Shown here piece by piece: positions 24,772 through 33,260 of a DNA stretch of 44,997 bases; the stretch's first letter is position 1; each line of letters starts with the position of its first letter. The notes below the pieces were generated by a model. It had not been told where the DNA came from. It saw only the letters and a list, made by a program, of their open reading frames with translations, and did not search any database. The DNA comes from Streptacidiphilus pinicola (GTDB lineage: Bacteria; Actinomycetota; Actinomycetes; Streptomycetales; Streptomycetaceae). A program made the translations under genes and the position numbers. The stretch is taken from the NCBI RefSeq assembly GCF_003258295.1, contig NZ_QKYN01000058.1, forward strand, positions 1 to 44,997, written 5' to 3'.

Positions 24772-25512
24772 TTGACGGTCGAGGCGTGGTTGAACGTCGA
24801 CGAGCTGGCGGCACGGGCCGGCATCACGGTCCGCACGCTGCGCTTCTACGCCGCGAAGGGTCTGCTGCCGCCACCCGAACTGGGCCCGCGCCGGGTCGGC
24901 CGCTACGGGCCCGAGCACCTGGGCCGGCTCGAACTGATCGAGGAACTGCAGCGCCAGGGCCTGACGCTGGCCGCGATTGAGCGCTACCTCGCGGAGCTCC
25001 CGGAGGACGTCGGCTCCCTGGACCTGGCGGTCCACCGCGCACTCGTCGCCTCCTGGCAGCCGGAGACCGCGGAGCGGATCACCCGCGACCAGCTGGAACG
25101 CCGCGCCGGCCGCGCCCTCACCGACGCCGACCTCCACCGCCTCGCCGCGATGGGCGCGATCCTCCCCCAACCTCCGGACGGCCCCGCCCCCGCAGAGGTG
25201 GCCGACGGCTCCTTCCCCGTCGACCCCGGCCTGCTCCCCCTCGGCCTGCGGATCCTCGACGTCCCCATCCCCCTGGAGACCCTGGTCGCCGCCCGCGCCG
25301 TGGTCCGCCTCCACAGCCGCGCCACCGCCCACGACCTCCACCGCCTCTTCCGCGACACGGTCTGGCGCCCCTTCCTCGCCTCCGACCCCGACCCCGAGGG
25401 CCTGGAACGTATGAAGGAACTCACCTCCCACATCGAACCCCTGGTCATCCAGGCCCTCGTCACCGCCTTCCAACGCTCCCTCTCCGAGGAACTGTCCGCC
25501 CCGGCGGAGTGA
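24772..25512 (+). CDS. MerR family transcriptional regulator
   Basis: The 246-residue protein begins with a MerR winged-helix domain: LNVDELAARAGITVRTLRFYAAKGLLPP, RRVGRYGPEHLGRLELIEELQRQGLTLAAIERYL. Its long C-terminal part resembles no metal-binding MerR and has no clear effector site. TTG at 24772 is preferred because GGGAGG (24761-24766) sits 5 bases upstream and the domain starts a few residues later; the frame is open to an ATG at 24676 that lacks a ribosome site. A GATACT -10-like box (24727-24732) inside ACAG-N5-CTGT symmetry lies upstream and could be its own operator. It may control the divergent LLM operon. Confidence 0.85.
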   Translation: MTVEAWLNVDELAARAGITVRTLRFYAAKGLLPPPELGPRRVGRYGPEHLGRLELIEELQRQGLTLAAIERYLAELPEDVGSLDLAVHRALVASWQPETAERITRDQLERRAGRALTDADLHRLAAMGAILPQPPDGPAPAEVADGSFPVDPGLLPLGLRILDVPIPLETLVAARAVVRLHSRATAHDLHRLFRDTVWRPFLASDPDPEGLERMKELTSHIEPLVIQALVTAFQRSLSEELSAPAE

Positions 25513-25546
25513 GGCGGCTCTGTCACTGGCGGGCGCCGGCGTCGGG

Positions 25547-26455
25547 CTAGGACGTGCCGGTCTCATGCCAGTGGACGAGGGCGCGGATGGTGGCGTAGAG
25601 GCGGCCGTTCATCCAGGCGGTGGCGAGGGTGCCCTCGACGAAGCGTTCGCGGCGGAGGAGGGCGGTGGCCGTGCGGATCGCGTCCGGTGGGGTGAGGGTG
25701 CCGTCCATGGCGAGGAGTGGGAGGCCGAAGGCGTTCCAGTCATAGGAGGGCGGCACCGCGCCGACCGCGTTGAGGGCCGTGGTCACCGCGGCGACGCGGG
25801 GGCCGTAGACCCAGTGGCGGTCGTTCCAGTGTGCGTCGCCCTCCTCCACCGCCCAGCCGGAGGCGAACTCGCTCAGCCGGCCCCAGGCCTCCGACGTGCC
25901 GTCGAGTGCGGCCAGCAGGGACTCGTCCGTCGGGTCGCCCTGCTCGCCGGAGCCGGTGGGCAGCGGCTCCGCCAGGTCAGGGTGGAGCAGGCGGCGCATG
26001 CGCGCGTACTTGCCCGTCAGGCGTGCGCGCAGCGCGGCGTCCGGGAGGAGGGCGAGGCGGCCCGGCGACGAGTTGCTGGCGAGGTCGGCCTCCTTGACGG
26101 TGATCGCGCCGGGGGTGGCCAGGATGCGCGCGGTGTAGTCCGGGAGGGCCTCGCCCTCGCGGCGGGTGAGCGCCAGCACGATGTCCTTGGTGCGCTGCGG
26201 CAGCGCCGCAGCGGCGAGCCACTCGGCCGTCAACGCGTCGTCCTCGACGGCGTCGTGCAGCCAGGCGGCCGCGATCTGCGCCTCGTCGCCGCCGTGCTGC
26301 GCGGTGCCGGCGGCGACCTCGGAGAGGTGCTCGGCGTAGGGGCGGCCCGCCTTGTCCACCTGCTCGGCGTGTGCGGCGCGGGCGATCTCCTCGACCTCGG
26401 CCAGGGACAGTCCCGGTGGCACGTGCTCCTCGGCCTCCGGCGTGCGCTGCGGCAT
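25547..26455 (-). CDS. HD-domain hydrolase, RelA/SpoT-hydrolase-like, with DUF6508-like tail
   Basis: The 302-residue protein has an N-terminal HD domain (about 18-150): AAHAEQVDKAGRPYAEHL with H29 and H43, AAWLHDAVEDD with H67-D68, and KEADLASN near residue 120. This order matches the metal-dependent hydrolase domain of RelA/SpoT and Mesh1-type small alarmone hydrolases. (p)ppGpp or NADPH hydrolysis is therefore a reasonable but untested guess. The C-terminal region (about 225-300; YDWNAFGLPLLAMDG, ATAWMNGRLYATIRALVHW) looks like the actinobacterial DUF6508 family of unknown role. The ATG at 26455 has GGAAGGGG upstream. It converges with the MerR gene and diverges from the MBL gene. Confidence 0.8.
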   Translation of the reverse strand: MPQRTPEAEEHVPPGLSLAEVEEIARAAHAEQVDKAGRPYAEHLSEVAAGTAQHGGDEAQIAAAWLHDAVEDDALTAEWLAAAALPQRTKDIVLALTRREGEALPDYTARILATPGAITVKEADLASNSSPGRLALLPDAALRARLTGKYARMRRLLHPDLAEPLPTGSGEQGDPTDESLLAALDGTSEAWGRLSEFASGWAVEEGDAHWNDRHWVYGPRVAAVTTALNAVGAVPPSYDWNAFGLPLLAMDGTLTPPDAIRTATALLRRERFVEGTLATAWMNGRLYATIRALVHWHETGTS

Positions 26456-26675
26456 GTGGTCCGGCCCCTTCCCTGTCCTGACGTCCCTGCGGTGGTCTCC
26501 GTCCGTCCAGTGTCGCGCGGCGCACGGCAGCGCGCGGCCGGGGACACGGTCCGTCAGACCACGGCTTGGATCGAACGGACCTCCGCGCAGGCCAGGACCC
26601 CCGCCGGGCCCCCTGGCGCGCCCGCCGGCCGCCTGCGCGACACTCCGCATTCGCATCCCCGGCGTGTTCATCGCA

Positions 26676-26681
26676 CAATCT
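26676..26681 (+). promoter_or_regulatory. -10 box for the MBL-fold gene
   Basis: CAATCT ends 6 bases before the ATG and no ribosome site is present, which suggests a leaderless transcript. The 232-base gap upstream also holds a GGTCCGT (26548-26554) / ACGGACC (26575-26581) inverted repeat with a 20-base spacer. Confidence 0.3.
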
Positions 26682-26687
26682 ACGACC

Positions 26688-27740
26688 ATGAGCGCCGACC
26701 GCACGGAACAAGCCACCGCCGGCACCATTCCGGCCGCCCGTGTCCCGCACCCACCGGTCCGGGGCGAGCTGCGTCCCGTCGCGGACGGCGTCCACGTCTG
26801 GCGCCCGCAGCCGAGCGTCGGCTGGGGGCTGGCCAACTGTGGTCTGCTGACCAGCCGTTCGAGCGCGGCATGGATCGACACCCCGTACGACCGGGCCCTG
26901 GCGGACCAGTTCCTCGCCCTGTCCCGGCCCCTGCTCGCCCCCGGCACGGACATCGACTGGCTGCTGGTCACCCACGGCAACGGCGACCACCTGTGGGGCT
27001 GGGAGGCCGTGCCGGACGCGCGCGTCGTCTACACCGCCGCCACCGCCACCCACATCGCCCACGAGCCGGACCCCTGCGACCTGCACCGGCTCGTTCACGA
27101 CGGCGACCCGGGCACCCTTGTCGGCTGGTACCTCAACCGTCACTTCGGCCGCTACCGCTGGGCGGAGACGCGGCTGCCGCAGCCGGCGCTGACCTTCTCC
27201 GGCGAGGTGGAGATAGCCGTCGGCGACATCCCCGTGCAGCTCACGCAGCTGCCGCCCGCCCACACCACCGGTGACCTGCTCGCCTACCTGCCGCGCCAGC
27301 GCGTCTGCTTCAGCGGCGACATCGTCTTCGCGGCGACGGACGACGAGCCCGGCGACCACCCCGTCCACTGGGCCGGGCCGCTGGAGAACGTCATCGACGG
27401 CTGCGACCGCGTCCTGGCCACCGGCGCGACCGTCGTCGTCCCGGGCCACGGACCGGTGCTGGGCCGGGAGGGCGTGCTCGCCCACCGCGACTACCTGTGC
27501 CACCTGCGCGACCACGTCCACGACCTGCACGGCGCGGGCCTCACCGCGCAGGACGCCGCCCGCAGGATCGCCGCCGAGAACCACCACCCGGCCCTCCACC
27601 TGCGCGAGCGCCTGTCGATCACGGTCGCCCTGCAGTACCGGCACCTGGACGCGAGCCCGCCGCGGCCCATGCTGGAGCAGATGCACGCGCTCGCCCAACT
27701 GGCGTGGGAGCTCGAGCATCCCGGCGTCCCCACACCGTAG
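26688..27740 (+). CDS. Metallo-beta-lactamase-fold hydrolase with HxNxDH motif
   Basis: The 350-residue protein has the MBL fold: THGNGDHLWGWE at residues 95-106, AHTTGDLLAYLP with H192, VCFSGDIVF with bridging D211, and VPGHGPV with H254. The second His of the usual HxHxDH is Asn98, so the first metal site has lost one ligand. The C-terminal 90 residues are helical. The fold catalyses hydrolysis of lactams, thioesters and many other esters; the substrate is unknown. The ATG at 26688 is the first start that fits the -10 box; the frame is open upstream. It converges with the ADP-ribosylglycohydrolase gene, the two stops lying within one inverted repeat. Confidence 0.85.
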   Translation: MSADRTEQATAGTIPAARVPHPPVRGELRPVADGVHVWRPQPSVGWGLANCGLLTSRSSAAWIDTPYDRALADQFLALSRPLLAPGTDIDWLLVTHGNGDHLWGWEAVPDARVVYTAATATHIAHEPDPCDLHRLVHDGDPGTLVGWYLNRHFGRYRWAETRLPQPALTFSGEVEIAVGDIPVQLTQLPPAHTTGDLLAYLPRQRVCFSGDIVFAATDDEPGDHPVHWAGPLENVIDGCDRVLATGATVVVPGHGPVLGREGVLAHRDYLCHLRDHVHDLHGAGLTAQDAARRIAAENHHPALHLRERLSITVALQYRHLDASPPRPMLEQMHALAQLAWELEHPGVPTP

Positions 27741-27778
27741 TCCCGGGCACCGGCTCGCCCGCGCCGCGCTACGGCGTG
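27731..27778. terminator. Inverted repeat spanning both stops of convergent genes
   Basis: CACACCGTAG (27731-27740) and CTACGGCGTG (27769-27778) are complementary except for one pair, with a 28-base spacer. Each arm contains a TAG stop, so both proteins end in Pro-Thr-Pro. It may form a loose bidirectional terminator. Confidence 0.35.
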
Positions 27779-29022
27779 GGCGGCGGGGTGCGCGCGATCA
27801 GGTCGCCTGCGACCCGGAGCAGGGTGGTGCGGCCCTCGATCTGGTCGAGCCAGTCCGAGGGCAGGGCGGCGGCGCCGTAGGCCGCGCCGAGCAGGTTGCC
27901 GCAGACCGCGCCCGTGGAGTCGCTGTCGCCGGAGTGGGTGACCGAGAGCGTCAGCGCCCGTCGCGGGCCGACGACGGCTGCGGCGACAAGGGCGTGGACG
28001 GCGATCGCGAGGCACTCCTCGGCGATCCAGCCCAGCCCCACGCGCTCCACGGCGTCGAAGCCGGGCTGCTCCTCGTCCGCGAGGCGGACCGCGCGCTCCA
28101 GCGCCGCCACCGTCTCCGCACCGCCGGCCGACGCCGCCGTCTGCGCGATCGTCGCGGCGACGGCCGCGCGCGGCTCGGCGCCCGCCACCAGCCGGTCCAC
28201 CAGCGCGGCGAACGCACCGGCGGCGACGTAGCCCGTGGGATGGCCGTGCGTCAGCTGGGCGCAGTCCGACGCGAGTTGGAAGGACCGCTCGGGGCCCAGC
28301 CCGAGCAGGCCGAACGGCGCCGAGCGCATCACCGTGCCGCAGCCCTTGGAGTCGGAGTTGACCGGGCCGCGCTCACCGGTCGGGACCGGCACGGACGCGG
28401 GCGGCGCGGCGTGCGCCTCCAGCCCGGACAGGCACGCGTTGCCCGGAGCGCGCGAGGCGTAGAGCCAGGCCTCGGCCATCAGGCCGGTCTCGTCCGGCTT
28501 CGGCGCGGCCTCGCACTGCGTGCGCAGCCAGCGCCGGTAGGCGGCGTGGACCGAGGTCAGGACCGCCTCCGGCGTGAGCTGCCCGGCTTGGAGCAGGCCC
28601 TCCGCGGTGAAGAGGGTCATCTGCGTGTCGTCGGTGACCTCGGCGGGTCGGCCCGGCGTGGCCGCCAGCGTGCGCACGCCCTCGGGTCCGTGTCGGTCGA
28701 GGATCCGCTCCAGGCGCTGGAACTCCACCGGCCAGCCGAGGGCGTCGCCCAGCGCGCCGCCGAGCAGGCAGCCGCGGACCCGGTCCACGCGCGCCACGGG
28801 CTCGGCCGCCCCGGCGGGGGGCCTACCGCTGGCCGCCTCGGCCGCGGGTCCGGTCGGATCGGTCCGGCCCGCCGGCACGGCCTGCTCCACCGGCTCCGCC
28901 CAACCCACCGGACCCGCCCAACCCGACTGACGCGCCGGACCGGCGGGACCCGCCGAACCAACCGAACCCGTCTGCTCAACCGAACCCGTCTGCTCCGTCG
29001 GCCACGTCGACCCCGTCGTCAT
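27769..29022 (-). CDS. ADP-ribosylglycohydrolase family protein
   Basis: The 417-residue protein has a low-complexity N-terminal extension (about 1-75, rich in Gly, Pro, Ala, Thr and Gln) and then the DraG/ARH fold. The fold contains GCLLGGALGDALGWPVEF, the Mg-binding TDDTQMTLFT near residue 130, and HSGDSDSTGAVCGNLLG at 363-379 with the second set of acidic ligands. Both metal sites look intact. It should remove ADP-ribose from proteins, nucleic acids or small molecules in the cytosol. The ATG at 29022 lies inside the end of the upstream regulator gene (47-base overlap), so translation is coupled. The first 12 codons are part of a tandem repeat. Confidence 0.88.
   Translation of the reverse strand: MTTGSTWPTEQTGSVEQTGSVGSAGPAGPARQSGWAGPVGWAEPVEQAVPAGRTDPTGPAAEAASGRPPAGAAEPVARVDRVRGCLLGGALGDALGWPVEFQRLERILDRHGPEGVRTLAATPGRPAEVTDDTQMTLFTAEGLLQAGQLTPEAVLTSVHAAYRRWLRTQCEAAPKPDETGLMAEAWLYASRAPGNACLSGLEAHAAPPASVPVPTGERGPVNSDSKGCGTVMRSAPFGLLGLGPERSFQLASDCAQLTHGHPTGYVAAGAFAALVDRLVAGAEPRAAVAATIAQTAASAGGAETVAALERAVRLADEEQPGFDAVERVGLGWIAEECLAIAVHALVAAAVVGPRRALTLSVTHSGDSDSTGAVCGNLLGAAYGAAALPSDWLDQIEGRTTLLRVAGDLIARTPPPTP
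28962..28997. repeat. Two 18-base tandem repeats in the gene overlap
   Basis: CCGAACCCGTCTGCTCAA (28962-28979) is followed directly by CCGAACCCGTCTGCTCCG (28980-28997). On the minus strand they encode two copies of a Glu-Gln-Thr-Gly-Ser-Val unit in the hydrolase and, in the other frame, the last residues of the regulator. Confidence 0.7.
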
Positions 29023-30079
29023 GCCGTTCCCCCGTCGTCCACGTCATCCCCGTGGCAAGCACCTCGCCCGCCTCGGTGCGACGGTAGACCACGCGGCGCC
29101 CCACGCGCGTGCCGACGACGAGTTCCGCGTCGCGCAGCACCGCGAGGTGGCCGCCGACGGTGCCGAGCGAGACGTCCAGCTCCGCCGCGAGCTCGCTGCT
29201 GGTGGCCGGCCGCTCCAGCGTCCGCAGGATGGCGGCGCGGCCGGTGCCGAGAAGTCGTCCCAGCGCGCGGTCGCGGCGGTCGCGGTGCTCCAGGCCGGCG
29301 CGCCCGTCCCGGTCCGGGTCGCCGCCGGCGTGGGCGCGGGAGTCGGACGGGTCGGCACCGGACCCGCGGGCCGGGTAGACCAGCGCGTACGGGCGGCCGG
29401 GCGCCTCACAGAGCCAGCTGCCGCGTGCACCCGTGTAGGGCACGAACAGCATGCCGTCCGGGCCGACGACCCGGTCGGGGCCGGGGCGGTCGCTGAAGCG
29501 GATCGCGTCGGCGCCGGTCCAGGCGGTGCGGCGGGCCATCCGCTCCAGCGCGCGCGGCCAGCCGTACGCGGCGAGCAGGCCGGCCCGGTAGGTGACGTCC
29601 CGTTCCAGGGCGATCCGGCGGCGTGGCCAGTCGGCGGCGAGGTGCGCGTCCCAGGTGCGGCGGAACAGCTCGGCGGTGCGCGCGGCGAAGTTCCGTCCGG
29701 TGAGCCAGGAATCGACGTCGTGCTCCTCCCAGCTGGCCGCGACGGCGAGCCGGACACTGGCGACGACGTCCTCGTCGGGGACCTCGCACATCAGCGCGAG
29801 CTCGTCGTTCAGGCGGGTGTGCATGCCGCCCGTGGGCGGCAGGCTGACCTGGTCGGGCAGGTACTTGGTGGAGCTGGTCAGCCGGACCAGCCCCTCGGCG
29901 AAGGGGTCGGCGGCGAGGGCCGCGCGCAGCGCGGCGTGATGGCGCGCGTGCCAGGGAGCGAGCCACGGATCGACGCACGGGCGGGACAGCGCCTTCAGCG
30001 CCCCGAGGGTCTCCGCGGCGGGCGACAGCGCGAACCGTGAGCGCGAGAGCGCGAGCGAGTCCAGCCGGAGCAGCACCAT
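28976..30079 (-). CDS. ArsR-type winged-helix regulator with DUF5937-like N-terminus
   Basis: The 367-residue protein has a long N-terminal region resembling DUF5937 (about 1-240; starts LLRLDSLALSRSRFALSPAAETLGAL). A charged linker leads to a C-terminal ArsR-like winged helix: RAAILRTLERPATSSELAAELDVSLGTVGGHLAVLRDAELV. No cysteine metal site is evident, so it likely responds to an organic ligand or protein. It is divergent from an MFS exporter gene 100 bases away, a usual pairing for repressor and exporter, and overlaps the ADP-ribosylglycohydrolase gene. The ATG at 30079 has AGGAGG about 10 bases upstream. Confidence 0.85.
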   Translation of the reverse strand: MVLLRLDSLALSRSRFALSPAAETLGALKALSRPCVDPWLAPWHARHHAALRAALAADPFAEGLVRLTSSTKYLPDQVSLPPTGGMHTRLNDELALMCEVPDEDVVASVRLAVAASWEEHDVDSWLTGRNFAARTAELFRRTWDAHLAADWPRRRIALERDVTYRAGLLAAYGWPRALERMARRTAWTGADAIRFSDRPGPDRVVGPDGMLFVPYTGARGSWLCEAPGRPYALVYPARGSGADPSDSRAHAGGDPDRDGRAGLEHRDRRDRALGRLLGTGRAAILRTLERPATSSELAAELDVSLGTVGGHLAVLRDAELVVGTRVGRRVVYRRTEAGEVLATGMTWTTGERHDDGVDVADGADGFG

Positions 30080-30123
30080 CGCCCGCGCGCCTCCTCCCTG
30101 TCCGTCCTGCTCGCGCCGGAACT

Positions 30124-30149
30124 TTCGGCAGTGGGCGAAACACTAGTGC
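30124..30149. promoter_or_regulatory. Operator candidate between ArsR-type gene and MFS gene
   Basis: The short divergent region holds the palindrome CACTAGTG (30142-30149) next to TTTCG/CGAAA arms (30124-30128 and 30137-30141). Either could bind the dimeric regulator encoded next door. Confidence 0.3.
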
Positions 30150-30179
30150 CGGCCCGCAGGGCCGTGCAGCCTCTGGACG

Positions 30180-31499
30180 GTGTCCACTCCTCCCCTCCCG
30201 GCCGCCCCGCGGCGGTTCTCACCGCTGCGGCAGGCGGGCTTCCGCTGGTTCTTCACCGGCCAGACCGTCTCCCTCCTCGGCAGCGCGATGGCGCCGGTGG
30301 CGCTCGCCTTCGCCGTGCTCGACGCCTCGGGCCGCGCGGGCGACCTCGGCATCGTGCTGGCCGTGCGCATGCTGCCGCTGCTCGGTTTCCTGCTGATCGG
30401 CGGCGCGGTCGCCGACCGGCTGCCGCGACGGGTCGTGCTCGTCGTCTCCAACCTCGGCGCGGCCCTCACCCAGGGCGCCGTGGCCGCGCTGCTGCTCAGC
30501 GGCCACTACTCGCTCGGCGCGATCGCGGGGCTGGAGTTCCTCAACGGCCTGCTGTCGGCGTTCACCACGCCCGCGCTGCGCGGCCTGCTGCCGGAGCTCG
30601 TCGCCACCGACCAGCTCCAGCGCGCGAACGCGCTGCTCGGGACGGTGCGCAACGGCTGCAAGGTGATCGGCCCCAGCGTCGCCGGAGTCCTCGTGGTGGC
30701 GACCGGCGGCGGCGCGGCGATCGCGCTCGACGCCTTCAGCTACCTCGTCGCCGCCGCCTGCCTGCTCCGCCTCCCGGCGGGCTCCGGCCCCGCCTCCCCC
30801 GGCGGCGGCCGCCACCTCGTTCGCGACCTGCGGGAGGGCTGGAGCGCGTTCCGCGCGACGTCCTGGATCTGGCCTGTCACGCTCGCGTTCTGCGGAGTCA
30901 ACCTGGCGCAGACCGGCACCTGGCAGATCCTGGGCCCGGAACTCACCGCGCGCTCGGGTTCGGCGGCCACCTGGGGTCTGCTGCTCAGCGTGCGCGGCGC
31001 GGGGATGCTGCTGATGAGCACGGTGCTCTACCGGCTCACCATCAGCAGACTTCTGGCGTTCGGCCAACTGTGCAGTGCGCTCTTCGCGTTGCCGCTGCTG
31101 GCCCTGGGCGCCCGACTGCCGGTCCCCTGGCTGCTCGTCACCGGCTTCGTGGCGGGGCTCGGCTCGTCCGCCTCCTCGATCGGCTGGGACACCTCGCTGC
31201 AGGAGCACGTGCCGCAGCGCCTGCTCTCCCGGGTCGCCGCCTACGACGACCTCTTCTCCTACATCGCCATCCCGGTCGGCCAGTTGGCGGTCGGCCCGAC
31301 GGCGGCGGCCTTCGGCCCGGAGACGACGGCCACGGTCGCCGGCCTCAGCGCCATGGCCTTCGCCCTCCTCCCCCTCAGCCTGCGCTCGGTCCGCCGACTC
31401 CCCCACGCCGCTGCGCCTGTACCGCCAACTCCCGTGCCGGTTCAGGCGACTCCGACACCACCCGCGGCCCGTGACGCGCCTCAGCCGGACCGCCGGTGA
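30180..31499 (+). CDS. MFS transporter (drug-exporter-like)
   Basis: The 439-residue protein has about twelve membrane segments. The loop 2-3 motif reads GGAVADRLPRRVVLVVSN, and a late YDDLFSYIAIPVGQLAVGPTAAAFG resembles the MFS_3/enterobactin-exporter-like subgroup common in actinobacteria. The Pro/Ala-rich C-terminal tail of about 40 residues is cytosolic. It likely exports a toxic compound under control of the divergent ArsR-type regulator. The GTG at 30180 has only a weak ribosome site; no better start is visible before the first helix. Confidence 0.85.
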   Translation: MSTPPLPAAPRRFSPLRQAGFRWFFTGQTVSLLGSAMAPVALAFAVLDASGRAGDLGIVLAVRMLPLLGFLLIGGAVADRLPRRVVLVVSNLGAALTQGAVAALLLSGHYSLGAIAGLEFLNGLLSAFTTPALRGLLPELVATDQLQRANALLGTVRNGCKVIGPSVAGVLVVATGGGAAIALDAFSYLVAAACLLRLPAGSGPASPGGGRHLVRDLREGWSAFRATSWIWPVTLAFCGVNLAQTGTWQILGPELTARSGSAATWGLLLSVRGAGMLLMSTVLYRLTISRLLAFGQLCSALFALPLLALGARLPVPWLLVTGFVAGLGSSASSIGWDTSLQEHVPQRLLSRVAAYDDLFSYIAIPVGQLAVGPTAAAFGPETTATVAGLSAMAFALLPLSLRSVRRLPHAAAPVPPTPVPVQATPTPPAARDAPQPDRR

Positions 31500-31520
31500 C
31501 CGTCGCGGGAGGCGCAGGGT

Positions 31521-32243
31521 TCAGCTCTGGTTGCCCGTGCTGCCCGGGACGACCGGGTGGATCTGGAAGGTGCAGGCGTTCGGCTCGAGGGAGGCGATGC
31601 GGGTCGAGGTGCGGGTTCCGGGCGGGGTGACCAGGACGCCGTGGTAGGTCGGGCAGGAGGTGGCGTTGCCCTCGGGCACGTCCGTCCACTCCAGGCGGGC
31701 GGAGGCGCGGCCGTGGGCGGGCACGGTGACGGTCGGCATGGTCGTCGCGCCCTGCGCGAGGCCGCCGGTGAAGCCGTTGAGGGTGCGGGTGGCCTGGACG
31801 GCCTGGTGGCCGGCGGAGTCGAGGCCGGCCACGCCCGGGTAACCGTGGAGCGTGCAGGCGGTGCCGCTGACGTTGGTGAAGTACAGCACGACCGTCTCGT
31901 GCCCGGTCGCGGCGTCACCTCCGCCGTCGCCGACGGTGATCTGCGACCCGGTGCAGGCTGCGGCCCCGGCCCCGCCTCCCGTGGACCCCGTGCTGCCGCC
32001 CGTGCCACCCGTACCGCCGGTGGTGGACCCGCCGGTGGACCCGCCCGTCGTCGAGCCGGTGGTGCCTCCGGTGCCCGTCGAACCGGTGGTGCCGGTCGAA
32101 CCGCCCGACGCGGCGGGCGCGGAGGCCGTGGACGACCCGGAGGCGGGCGCCCCGGCCACGGGGCTGCCGGAGCCGCCGCAGGCGGAGACAGTGAGGCAGA
32201 GGGCCGAGGCCGCGAGGATTCCGATCACGGATATGCGCTTCAT
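31521..32243 (-). CDS. DUF4232 lipoprotein
   Basis: The 240-residue protein begins with a lipoprotein signal, MKRISVIGILAASALCLTVSAC, cut here as two parts: MKRISVIGILAAS, then the lipobox LTVSAC with lipidated Cys near residue 22. A Ser/Thr/Gly-rich spacer (about 25-95) of repeating STGG/TGG units follows. The DUF4232 domain (about 97-235) has CTLHGYPGVAGLD and a final cysteine pair probably forming a disulfide. It should sit on the outer face of the membrane. DUF4232 is frequent in actinobacterial envelopes and has no known reaction. It converges with the MFS gene. Confidence 0.85.
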   Translation of the reverse strand: MKRISVIGILAASALCLTVSACGGSGSPVAGAPASGSSTASAPAASGGSTGTTGSTGTGGTTGSTTGGSTGGSTTGGTGGTGGSTGSTGGGAGAAACTGSQITVGDGGGDAATGHETVVLYFTNVSGTACTLHGYPGVAGLDSAGHQAVQATRTLNGFTGGLAQGATTMPTVTVPAHGRASARLEWTDVPEGNATSCPTYHGVLVTPPGTRTSTRIASLEPNACTFQIHPVVPGSTGNQS

Positions 32244-32363
32244 GCCCAGTGGGACGGCCCCCGTCCCACCCGGGGTTGCGCCCCGATCGTCACAGGCCCG
32301 TCCCGGCCGCGCCACCGAAGCGTCTCGCGTCCGACCAGCCACGACGGGGCTCCCTCCGCAGGC

Positions 32364-33260
32364 TCACGACAGCACGCGGCGACGGAAGTTGCGCAGCCCG
32401 ACGCCGAGGAAGAGGGCCAGGAACCCGATCAGCACCGGGTAGACGGCCACCAGCGGCATGTGGGAGGCGTCGGTCAGCCCGGCGCGCATGCCCTCGGCGA
32501 TGTAGATCAGCGGGTTGACCAGGACGAGGACCTGCAGCCAGTGGAAGCCGCCGACGCTGACCGCGCCCAGCCGGGTCCACTGGTAGTAGGTGCCGCCCAG
32601 GAAGACGAGCGGCAGCACGACGAAGCCGAACATCAGGCCGATGTTGCGCGGCTCGAAGGTGGTGCCGAGCACCAGCCCGAGCGAGGTCATCGCCACGCAG
32701 GCCAGCGGGATCAGCGTGACCACGATCCACCAGTGCACGGTGAGCTGCGCGTGGACACCCGGTGCGTGCACCACCGCCGCGATCGGGAAGACGATCAGCG
32801 CGGAGATCAGCGCCTGGGTGGCGCCGGAGAGCACGCGGGCGACCGCCACCAGCCAGATCGGGCACGGCGCCTGGACGCGGTCCTCGATCTCCCGGGTGTA
32901 GCCGAACTCCTGGGAGAGCTGGATGGCCACGGACTGGATGCCCTGGAACATGATCGAGATCGCGACCACGCCCGGCACCAGCACGGTCGCGAACGCCGAC
33001 TCCCCCACCCGGCCGCCGGCCCCGCCGACGCCCTGGCCGATCGTCGGGAAGACGTAGAGGAAGACGAAGACCAGCAGCAGCGGCTGCATCACCGTCCGGC
33101 CGACGAACTCCCCGAAGTTCTTGCGCAGCACGGTGAGGTCACGCCGGATCAGCGCGCGCAGCGCGGCGCGGCTCGCCGTGCCGGTCGAGCGCGGAGGTCG
33201 GATCTCCGCGAGCGTGGGCGGGTCGGTGCTCGTCGACGACGACAGGGGCTCGGCGTTCAT
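32364..33260 (-). CDS. ABC-2 type transporter permease (DrrB-like)
   Basis: The 298-residue membrane protein has six hydrophobic segments and the ABC-2 signature region GTTFEPRNIGLMFGFVVLPLVFLGGTYY. A cytosolic N-terminus of about 45 residues precedes ALIRRDLTVLRKNFGEF. Its ATG (33258-33260) shares one base with the ATPase stop (TGATG), so the pair is translationally coupled. With the ATPase it forms a daunorubicin-resistance-type exporter, probably of a drug, lipid or polysaccharide. Confidence 0.9.
   Translation of the reverse strand: MNAEPLSSSTSTDPPTLAEIRPPRSTGTASRAALRALIRRDLTVLRKNFGEFVGRTVMQPLLLVFVFLYVFPTIGQGVGGAGGRVGESAFATVLVPGVVAISIMFQGIQSVAIQLSQEFGYTREIEDRVQAPCPIWLVAVARVLSGATQALISALIVFPIAAVVHAPGVHAQLTVHWWIVVTLIPLACVAMTSLGLVLGTTFEPRNIGLMFGFVVLPLVFLGGTYYQWTRLGAVSVGGFHWLQVLVLVNPLIYIAEGMRAGLTDASHMPLVAVYPVLIGFLALFLGVGLRNFRRRVLS

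Noticed and set aside
27271-29496. 741-codon plus-strand frame
   Set aside because: It crosses the MBL, ADP-ribosylglycohydrolase and regulator genes in wrong frames and has no recognisable domain.
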